From Actinomycetota bacterium (GTDB lineage Bacteria > Actinomycetota > Acidimicrobiia > Spongiisociales > ZC4RG35), in contig JAPUJM010000138.1 in the NCBI GenBank assembly GCA_027296205.1, positions 1 to 9,068 on the forward strand: 9,068 nt of DNA. Direction: 5' to 3'. The notes under the pieces were generated by a model, which had not been told where the DNA came from, ran no database searches, and saw only the letters and a program-made list of their open reading frames with translations. Made by a program: the position numbers and the translations under genes. Below are positions 1 through 5,746 of this stretch, piece after piece; the stretch's first letter is position 1, and every line of letters begins with the position of its first letter.

Positions 1-244
1 ATGTGTCGCCCCTGTCCTCTCGATGGAGGAGGCGCCGAACCACCCTCACAACAGGTCACGGGGAACATTCGTCGAGGTCGCGGACGTGACTCAACCGGCC
101 CCCGCCCCCCGATTCTCCACTACGCCGGCTGCCATTTCAGGCGGGCCGAGCGTTCCCGGCGCCGACACCGACTCGATCCTCGATCAGCTCGGATATAGCT
201 CCACCCAAATCGGTATGCTCCGCTCGACCGGAGCAGTCGCCTGA
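1..244 (+). CDS. CaiB/BaiF-family CoA transferase or alpha-methylacyl-CoA racemase, C-terminal end (partial)
   Basis: This is the last 80 codons of a gene that begins left of the window, read in frame 2 and ending in TGA at 242-244. The visible protein opens with CVAPVLSMEEA, followed by HPHN..RGTFVEV and TQPAPAPRFS, then a tail containing 'PGADTDSIL..LGY'. This series is characteristic of the C-terminus of family III CoA transferases, and most closely of alpha-methylacyl-CoA racemases, where the tail reads 'APxPRFSxTP...PG.HTxxIL'. The catalytic Asp would lie upstream and cannot be checked. Racemases of this family interconvert (2R)- and (2S)-2-methylacyl-CoA so that branched chains can enter beta-oxidation. 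The stop lies 15 bases before the acyl-CoA synthetase start, which implies one operon. The family call is strong. The choice between racemase and CoA transferase is inferred from tail similarity and from the neighbouring MFE-2-like genes. Confidence 0.85.
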   Translation, partial: CVAPVLSMEEAPNHPHNRSRGTFVEVADVTQPAPAPRFSTTPAAISGGPSVPGADTDSILDQLGYSSTQIGMLRSTGAVA

Positions 245-250
245 CCCAAT

Positions 251-256
251 GGAGGA
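251..256 (+). promoter_or_regulatory. Shine-Dalgarno site of the acyl-CoA synthetase gene
   Basis: GGAGGA lies three bases before the GTG at 260. The spacing is shorter than usual, but this is the only strong purine-rich site nearby. The next in-frame GTG (275) is 19 bases away from the GGAGG core, so the site favours the GTG at 260 as the start. Confidence 0.65.
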
Positions 257-259
257 ATC

Positions 260-2098
260 GTGAACGAGCAGGCAGTGCTTGCAGAGCGAGCCGAGATCGA
301 TGCAGTGGTCGAAGGTAAGACCCTTGTCGATTTCTTCGATCGGAACGCCGACCAATACGGGGATCAGGCAGCGATCCATTGGAAGGATGGCGACTGGAAC
401 AGTCTGACCTGGTCACAGTACAGAAGTGTCGTGCATCAGGTGGCCGCCGGTCTCCAGTCCCTCGGTGTCGGCGAGGGCGAGTTTGTCGCTGTGATGGCGG
501 GGAACCGACCCGAGCACGTGATCGCCGACTTTGGTGTGGTCCACGCCGGTGGAACCCCGGTGACCGTCTACTCCACACTCGCGGCCAATCAGATCCAATA
601 CATCGCAGACAATTGCAGGGCGACGGTCGCAATCCTCGAGAACCTGGATTACATGAAGCGATGGGAGGAGATACGGACCGAGCTCCCCAACCTTCGCTAC
701 ATCGTCCTCATGTCCGGTGCCGAGAATTACGACACCGTTGACTGGGTTCTCAGCTGGGACGAGCTGCTCGCCAGAGGAACGAGTCGGCTTGGCGGAGATC
801 CCGAAACGGTGACCAGGTCGGCTTCGGCGGTAGCGCCTGAAACCCTCGCCACCCTGATCTACACCTCGGGCACCACCGGCACCCCCAAGGGCGTGATGAT
901 CAGCCAGTACAATGTGGTGTGGACACTGGAGTCGCTGCGGAGGGCTGCCGACCTCGAGATGGGAGTGCGCATGGTGTCCTACCTGCCCCTGGCCCATATT
1001 GCCGAGCGTCTGGCCACCCACTATCTCGGCACCTATCTCGCCGGACAGGTTTGGTACTGCCCGTCGATCGCTGCCGTGCTCGAGTACATCCAGACGGCGC
1101 AGCCCACACTTTTTGTCGCAGTGCCTCGCGTCTACGAGAAGTTCCATGCACGTCTGATGGCCCGGTTCGCCGGGGAAGAGGGTTTGAAGAAAACGCTTCT
1201 CGATCTGGCGCTTGCCTCCAACACAAAGCGGGTCGACGCCGAGATGGAGGGCAAGAGTGGCCCGATGATGGCCGGTCTCCTCGACAAGATCGTCCTCTCC
1301 AAGGTGCGAGATGGGCTTGGGATGGGCGAAGTCAAGGTCGCCATCACCGCAGCTGCCCCAATAAATCCCGACCTCGTCAAGTTCTTCATGACGATAGGGA
1401 TTCCGCTCTATGAGCTTTATGGGATGTCGGAGACAACCGGCCCCGCCACCACCAACGTGCCGGGCGCGGTGAAGATCGGTTCAGTAGGAAAAGCGATTCC
1501 AGGTGTCGAGGTCGCCACGGCCGATGACGGTGAGTTGCTCATGCGAGGCGGGGTGATAACCCAGGGTTACTACAAACTCGATCAGGCCACTCGCGAGACT
1601 TATGCCGATGACGGCTGGCTTCATTCAGGTGACCTCGCCCGGATCGACGAGGACGGATTCGTCTGGATCGTGGGACGCAAGAAGGAGATCATCATCACGG
1701 CCGCCGGGAAGAACGTCGCCCCGGCTCAGTTGGAGACGGCTCTCGGGAACCATCCGATCATCTCGATGGCATGCATGGTCGGAGACCAGCGCAAGTTCAT
1801 CTCCATGGTCATTGGACTTGATGGCGAGATGGCTCCGGAATGGGCCGCGGCACATGGCATCGACTACAACGATCTGGCCGGCTTCTCGGAGCTTCCAGAG
1901 GTGCAGGACGAGATCGCCAGGGCGGTGAAGGAGGCCAACGAGACCGTTTCCCACGCCGAGCAGGTGAAGAAGTGGATCGTCGTGCCGGATGACTGGACCC
2001 CTGAATCAGGTGAGCTGACACCGTCGTTGAAGTTGAAGCGACGCGTCGTTCTCGACAAATACGCCGAGGACATCGACGCGATGTACACCGGCGTCTAG
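260..2098 (+). CDS. Long-chain-type acyl-CoA synthetase (AMP-forming, FadD-like)
   Basis: A 612-residue ANL-superfamily adenylating enzyme that would convert a carboxylic acid, ATP and CoA to acyl-CoA, AMP and PPi in the cytoplasm. Visible motifs, in order: the ATP-binding P-loop YTSGTTGTPKG (201-211); YGMSETTG (387-394); HSGDLARIDEDGF (455-467); the hinge and following loop GRKKEIIIT (472-480); and the C-terminal LTPSLKLKR (586-594), which contains the expected catalytic lysine, probably K591. The length (about 600) and the LTPSLKLKR ending fit the FadD15/ACSL-like long-chain group rather than acetyl-CoA synthetases. The GTG start is set by GGAGGA just upstream. It lies 15 bases after the racemase-like gene and 11 bases before the SDR gene, so it probably supplies the CoA ester used by its neighbours. 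The true substrate (fatty, branched, isoprenoid or sterol-side-chain acid) cannot be read from sequence. Confidence 0.93.
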   Translation: MNEQAVLAERAEIDAVVEGKTLVDFFDRNADQYGDQAAIHWKDGDWNSLTWSQYRSVVHQVAAGLQSLGVGEGEFVAVMAGNRPEHVIADFGVVHAGGTPVTVYSTLAANQIQYIADNCRATVAILENLDYMKRWEEIRTELPNLRYIVLMSGAENYDTVDWVLSWDELLARGTSRLGGDPETVTRSASAVAPETLATLIYTSGTTGTPKGVMISQYNVVWTLESLRRAADLEMGVRMVSYLPLAHIAERLATHYLGTYLAGQVWYCPSIAAVLEYIQTAQPTLFVAVPRVYEKFHARLMARFAGEEGLKKTLLDLALASNTKRVDAEMEGKSGPMMAGLLDKIVLSKVRDGLGMGEVKVAITAAAPINPDLVKFFMTIGIPLYELYGMSETTGPATTNVPGAVKIGSVGKAIPGVEVATADDGELLMRGGVITQGYYKLDQATRETYADDGWLHSGDLARIDEDGFVWIVGRKKEIIITAAGKNVAPAQLETALGNHPIISMACMVGDQRKFISMVIGLDGEMAPEWAAAHGIDYNDLAGFSELPEVQDEIARAVKEANETVSHAEQVKKWIVVPDDWTPESGELTPSLKLKRRVVLDKYAEDIDAMYTGV

Positions 2099-2109
2099 CA
2101 GGTGGCTCC

Positions 2110-3033
2110 TTGCCGCTGAGTGAACCAATCACCTTCGACGGACGTGTCGCAGTCATAACCGGAGCAGGTGGCGGACTCGGTAAGACCTATGCACTCGAGC
2201 TAGCCCGTCGCGGCGCTCGCGTTGTGGTCAACGACCTCGGTGGGTCGGTAGAGGGCACTGGAGCCTCGGTGTCGGCCGCTGACGTTGTTGTCGATGAGAT
2301 CAAGAGCGCAGGCGGGGAGGCTGCGGCCAACTATGACTCTGTGTCTACCGAGGAAGGCGGGGCCGCAATCATCCAGACTGCGGTCGATGAATTCGGTGGG
2401 GTGGACATTGTGGTCAACAACGCCGGGATTCTTCGGGACAAGTCGTTCGCCAATATGGAGTTTGCCGAGGTCGAAGCGGTCCTCGAGGTCCATCTGAGGG
2501 GCGCCTTCCATGTCAGCCAGCCAGCTTTTCGCGTGATGAAGGACAACGGATACGGGCGACTCGTATTTACTTCCTCAAATGCAGGGCTGTTTGGCAACTT
2601 TGGCCAGGCGAACTACGGCGCCGCCAAGGCCGGGCTGGTCGGTCTTTCCAATGTTCTTGCTATCGAGGGGATGAAGTACAGCATCAGATCCAACGTCATT
2701 GCCCCGGTGGCTCGGACGAGGATGACCGAAGACCTGCTCGGCCCGTTCGCCGAGATGGTCGACCCCAGCCAGGTGACCCCGATGGTCGTTTACCTTTGCT
2801 CGGAGGCAAACGAGTACACCCACGAGATCTTCACCGCCGGTGGTGGGCGCTACGGGCGCGTCTTCATAGGAACTAACAAGGGCTGGTTTGCCGGTCAGGG
2901 GGCTGTCCCTTCGGTGGAGGAACTTTCAGAGCACCTCGATGAGATTCGCGATATAACCGAGCACATCGTCCCGTCCAATGTCAACGATGAGTTGATGCTG
3001 CTCGGTCAGATGCTGGCTGACGATGCCGATTGA
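2110..3033 (+). CDS. SDR-family 3-hydroxyacyl-CoA dehydrogenase (17beta-HSD4 / MFE-2 dehydrogenase type)
   Basis: A 307-residue classical short-chain dehydrogenase. The nucleotide-binding motif TGAGGGLG is at 17-24. An acidic residue at the end of beta-2 (D42 in VVVNDLGG) points to NAD. NNAG is at 103-106. The catalytic set is S155/S156, Y169 and K173 (YxxxK in ANYGAAKAG). At the position where many SDRs have the Asn of the active-site tetrad the sequence reads VHLRGAF, with His128, as in the MFE-2 dehydrogenase group. The protein is about 50 residues longer than minimal SDRs, also as in MFE-2. The expected role is oxidation of (3R)-hydroxyacyl-CoA to 3-ketoacyl-CoA. The start is taken as TTG, four bases after AGGTGG (2100-2105). 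CTG at 2116 would give better spacing and cannot be excluded. The gene overlaps the MaoC gene by 11 bases, which fits the paired reaction. Confidence 0.9.
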   Translation: MPLSEPITFDGRVAVITGAGGGLGKTYALELARRGARVVVNDLGGSVEGTGASVSAADVVVDEIKSAGGEAAANYDSVSTEEGGAAIIQTAVDEFGGVDIVVNNAGILRDKSFANMEFAEVEAVLEVHLRGAFHVSQPAFRVMKDNGYGRLVFTSSNAGLFGNFGQANYGAAKAGLVGLSNVLAIEGMKYSIRSNVIAPVARTRMTEDLLGPFAEMVDPSQVTPMVVYLCSEANEYTHEIFTAGGGRYGRVFIGTNKGWFAGQGAVPSVEELSEHLDEIRDITEHIVPSNVNDELMLLGQMLADDAD

Positions 3034-3883
3034 TATCGACAAAGTTGTTGGTGCCCAGCTGGTGGCCGCGAGTTATTCGTGGACCGACGACGATGTGATT
3101 CTCTACAACCTCGGTGTGGGTGCCGGCAACCCGCCGACCGACCCTCTGGAGCTGAAATATGCATACGAGGGCGACCTCCAAGCGGTACCCACATACGGAA
3201 CGATCCCTCCGTTCGGGATGATGATGAGCATGGGGATGGTCGAGGGGTTCGATATCAATCTCACTCAGATTCTTCATGGCGAACAGGAATTGATCGTCCA
3301 CAGCCCAATCCCGACGTCGGGAACCGTGACTCAAAGCGGTCGTGTTGTGAATGTTTTCGACAAGGGCAAGGGGGCCCTGGCAGTCATGGAGATTGTCTCG
3401 GTCCTGGAGAAGACAGGTGAGCCTCTCTTCACGAATCGGTCTTCGATATTCATCCGGGGTGAGGGCGGCTTCGGTGGCGAGTCGGGTCCGCCGCCAGGAA
3501 ACGAGGCGCCGGATCGAGAGCCGGACCATGTTGTCGAGTCACCCACATTGCCCCAGCAGGCTTTGCTCTATCGCATGGTCTCGGGCGACAAGAACCCGTT
3601 GCACGCCGATCCCGGTTTTGCAGAATTCGCCGGCTTCGAGCGACCGATCCTCCATGGTCTGTGCACCTACGGCGTGGTAGCCAAGGCAGTCGTAGACAAC
3701 GCCCTCGGCGGCGAGCCGGGGAGACTTGGCTCCTATAAGGCCCGTTTCACCGGTCATGTGTTCCCGGGGGAGACACTGATCACGAGGATTTGGGATGAGG
3801 GCGATGTCCTGGTGGTGTCCGCGCACACCAAAGAGCGGGGGACGACAGTGCTGTCTAACGCCTCGGTGAGGCCGCGAGCCTAG
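3023..3883 (+). CDS. MaoC-type (R)-specific enoyl-CoA hydratase 2
   Basis: A 286-residue double hot-dog protein. The N-terminal hot-dog (about 1-145) begins with the typical 'YSWTDDDVILYNLGVGAG' stretch and includes an LKYAYEGDL...PTYGTIPPFG segment. The C-terminal hot-dog (about 172-286) carries the hydratase 2 signature YRMVSGDKNPLHADPGFA, with probable catalytic D189 and H194 and conserved N191, followed by ILHGLCTYG (209-217). The enzyme adds water to trans-2-enoyl-CoA to give (3R)-hydroxyacyl-CoA, the substrate of the dehydrogenase encoded just upstream. There is no obvious Shine-Dalgarno. The ATG lies inside the end of the SDR gene, so translation is probably coupled. The architecture is that of actinobacterial steroid/fatty acid hydratases such as the HsdB/ChsH3/HtdY group. 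It ends in TAG, sharing a CTAG with the opposing transpeptidase gene. Confidence 0.93.
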   Translation: MPIDIDKVVGAQLVAASYSWTDDDVILYNLGVGAGNPPTDPLELKYAYEGDLQAVPTYGTIPPFGMMMSMGMVEGFDINLTQILHGEQELIVHSPIPTSGTVTQSGRVVNVFDKGKGALAVMEIVSVLEKTGEPLFTNRSSIFIRGEGGFGGESGPPPGNEAPDREPDHVVESPTLPQQALLYRMVSGDKNPLHADPGFAEFAGFERPILHGLCTYGVVAKAVVDNALGGEPGRLGSYKARFTGHVFPGETLITRIWDEGDVLVVSAHTKERGTTVLSNASVRPRA

Positions 3884-3899
3884 GCCCGGATCTCCACCG
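3864..3899. other. Dyad-rich convergent junction with shared stop codons
   Basis: CGGTG (3864-3868) and CACCG (3895-3899) are complementary arms. Inside them lies the perfect palindrome GCCTAGGC (3878-3885), whose central CTAG holds the TAG stop of both convergent genes. A folded RNA is possible from either strand. No run of T follows on either strand, so it is not a standard intrinsic terminator. Confidence 0.3.
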
Positions 3900-4689
3900 G
3901 GGTGCCGAGAGGAACCATGGTGTGGAGCTCGGTGATCAGATCGTTGGGCAACCGAACACATCCCAGTGACACCGCACGGCCGATCGAGGACGGGTTACTG
4001 GTTCCGTGAATCCCGATGATCCCGTCTCCGCCGTTGAATTCGGTGATGGTGTCCGAGTGCGCCGAGATCCCCAGGGCGTGGGGGCCCCACAGGCTGCCGG
4101 GGTCTCGCAGAGTCACGCTGTCGGTCACGAAGAAGATTCCGGTGGGTGTCGGGTTCTGGTCGGTCCCGATGGCGATTGTCGACTTGATCACAGCTTCGCC
4201 GTCGACGGTGTAGGTGAGCTGCTTATCGCTCAGATCGATGACGATCTTGCCCTCGACCAGGTAGAGCTCGACGTTGTCGAGCCGAATCCACCCGGTGCTC
4301 CCATTGGGACGAATCGGCAGCATGACCTGTGCCCAGCCATCGATTGGCTCTCCAACCACGGTCAGCACCGTGACGGTATTCAGGATGGTCGTCGCCGGCA
4401 TCGTGACCAGGGGCGCCCCATCGCCCGGAGTGGCGTAGACCTCGGTATCACCTCTGGTCATGGCGACCAATGAGCTGTGCTCCCGTAGCCCGGCTTCGAA
4501 GCCCTGATAGACGGGTCGGTTCTCGACCTGTGGCAAGTCGACCGGCTCTTCGTCGGTTTCAACCGGCGGAGTGAGAATTTCGGCAGTGGTCGTGGTGCTG
4601 GTGGTCGGGGGTGGTTCTGACACCACAGCGCCACCGCACCCGGCGATGACGATGGCGAAGACCACCGAGAGGGCCCAGCTTTGGATCAC
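3880..4689 (-). CDS. Lipoprotein L,D-transpeptidase (YkuD domain) with SH3-like domain
   Basis: A 269-residue exported enzyme expected to form 3-3 crosslinks in peptidoglycan. A hydrophobic leader ends in a lipobox, IAGC, with C18 as the likely lipidated residue. A Thr/Pro/Glu-rich linker follows (about 19-60), then an SH3-like domain (about 75-140, ending in GWIRLDNVELY), then the YkuD domain from about 145. The catalytic signature is complete: HGT (228-230), SLGCVRLPN (241-249) with nucleophile C244, R246 and N249. The gene begins with GTG. An in-frame TAA lies three codons upstream, so no earlier start is possible, and the leader therefore has no Lys or Arg before its hydrophobic core, which is unusual. 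GGAGAG lies 14 bases before the start, longer than normal spacing. It is divergent from the dehydrogenase gene and convergent with the MaoC gene. Confidence 0.92.
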   Translation of the reverse strand: MIQSWALSVVFAIVIAGCGGAVVSEPPPTTSTTTTAEILTPPVETDEEPVDLPQVENRPVYQGFEAGLREHSSLVAMTRGDTEVYATPGDGAPLVTMPATTILNTVTVLTVVGEPIDGWAQVMLPIRPNGSTGWIRLDNVELYLVEGKIVIDLSDKQLTYTVDGEAVIKSTIAIGTDQNPTPTGIFFVTDSVTLRDPGSLWGPHALGISAHSDTITEFNGGDGIIGIHGTSNPSSIGRAVSLGCVRLPNDLITELHTMVPLGTPVEIRA

Positions 4690-4695
4690 ATGATC
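4684..4695. repeat. Short inverted repeat in the divergent start region
   Basis: GATCACATGATC has perfect five-base arms (GATCA/TGATC) around a two-base centre. It covers the GTG start of the transpeptidase gene and lies in the gap upstream of the likely GTG start of the dehydrogenase gene. That position would suit an operator for both genes, but the arms are short and chance is quite possible. Confidence 0.25.
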
Positions 4696-4734
4696 TTATC
4701 GGTCTCTCCACAGGCGGCGTTTAGCCTTCGATTC

Positions 4735-5688
4735 GTGAATCGTGTTTTTGTCACCAGGGAGTTGCCCGAGAGGGCCATGGCCCCGTTGCGTCACGAGAAC
4801 GAGGTGACGACGTGGGACGGCGATGGGCCGGTTCCCAACGATGTCCTGGTGTCCGAGGCGGCAACGGCAGAGGGTTTGCTGTGCATGATCACCGATGCCA
4901 TTGGGGCTCCGCTTCTCGATCGGGCGTCTCATCTTCGTGTGGTATCCCAGATGGCGGTCGGTGTGGACAACATCGACATCGAGGAGTGCGCCAGGCGGGG
5001 GATCCTGGTGGGCCACACGCCGGGGGTTCTCACCGAAACGGTCGCCGACTCGGCCTTCGCCTTGCTTGGTGCGGCGGCGCGGCGACTGTTCGAGGGCGAG
5101 AGAGAGGTTCGTTCGGGGAGGTGGGGACCCTGGGAACCGTTTCACCTGACTGGTGGCGATCTTCACGACACCACACTCGGAATCGTGGGCATGGGCAGAA
5201 TCGGCCGCGCCATCGCCAGACGGGCGACCGGCTATGACATGGGTGTCCTCTATTCGTCACCCACACGCAAGGATCTGGTTGACGCCGACCACGTCTCCCT
5301 GGAAGTACTGTTGGCCGAGTCGGATCATGTCGTTCTGGCCGCTTCACTCAACGATGCAACCCGAGGGTTGATTGGTGCCTCGGAACTGCGGCTCATGCGA
5401 CCCACGGCCTACCTGGTCAACGTGGCGCGTGGGGCCCTCGTCGACACGTTTGACTTGATTGAAGCGTTGCGTTCCGGCTGGATTGCCGGTGCCGCGCTCG
5501 ATGTCACCGATCCGGAGCCACTCCCTCCGGATCACCCCCTCCTCTCGTTGCCCAATTGCCTCGTGGTGCCGCACATTGGGAGCGCATCCGTCAGAACCAG
5601 GAATGCTATGGCCGCGTTGGCGGTGGAAAATCTGATTGCCGGTCTCGCCGGCTGGTCAATGCCTGCGGCCTACTCCACGGCCGGATAG
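4735..5688 (+). CDS. D-isomer-specific 2-hydroxyacid dehydrogenase (glyoxylate/hydroxypyruvate reductase type)
   Basis: With the start chosen here the protein has 317 residues, normal for the family, and begins MNRVFVTRELPE, matching the usual beta-strand opening. The frame is open further upstream to an ATG (4690) and a TTG (4681), but those would add 15-18 unlikely residues and the TTG would overlap the transpeptidase start. Visible features: the Rossmann motif GMGRIG (152-157); the catalytic Arg in VNVARGALVD (R232); the Glu in DVTDPEPLP (E261); and the His in PHIGSAS (H280). The end of beta-2 reads LYSSPTRK, without the acidic residue that selects NAD, so NADPH is the likelier cofactor. 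This favours glyoxylate or hydroxypyruvate reduction over phosphoglycerate oxidation. The C-terminal ACT or extension domains of SerA are absent. It lies 58 bases before the carboxykinase gene on the same strand. Confidence 0.88.
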   Translation: MNRVFVTRELPERAMAPLRHENEVTTWDGDGPVPNDVLVSEAATAEGLLCMITDAIGAPLLDRASHLRVVSQMAVGVDNIDIEECARRGILVGHTPGVLTETVADSAFALLGAAARRLFEGEREVRSGRWGPWEPFHLTGGDLHDTTLGIVGMGRIGRAIARRATGYDMGVLYSSPTRKDLVDADHVSLEVLLAESDHVVLAASLNDATRGLIGASELRLMRPTAYLVNVARGALVDTFDLIEALRSGWIAGAALDVTDPEPLPPDHPLLSLPNCLVVPHIGSASVRTRNAMAALAVENLIAGLAGWSMPAAYSTAG

Positions 5689-5731
5689 CTCGGTTTGCCC
5701 GGTTACCCTGCCATGGTCCACGTCACCCTCA

Positions 5732-5738
5732 GGGGGAG
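5732..5738 (+). promoter_or_regulatory. Shine-Dalgarno site of the carboxykinase gene
   Basis: GGGGGAG lies eight bases before the ATG at 5747. This ideal spacing decides the start: the frame is open 37 codons further upstream, into the end of the preceding gene, but those residues show no family resemblance. Confidence 0.7.
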
Positions 5739-5746
5739 CTCTGCCA

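Noticed and set aside
413..1147. A 244-codon open frame on the - strand inside the acyl-CoA synthetase gene
   Set aside because: The + strand carries all ANL motifs across this span. The antisense product is His/Gly/Val-rich with no recognisable domain, as expected from the complement of a high-GC gene.
4681..4734. An earlier TTG (4681) or ATG (4690) start for the dehydrogenase
   Set aside because: The added residues precede the family's normal N-terminal strand, and the TTG start overlaps the divergent transpeptidase start. The GTG at 4735 gives the normal length and beginning.
5636..5746. A 37-codon N-terminal extension of the carboxykinase starting at 5636
   Set aside because: It overlaps the end of the dehydrogenase gene and its residues have no family resemblance. 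GGGGGAG is ideally placed before the ATG at 5747.
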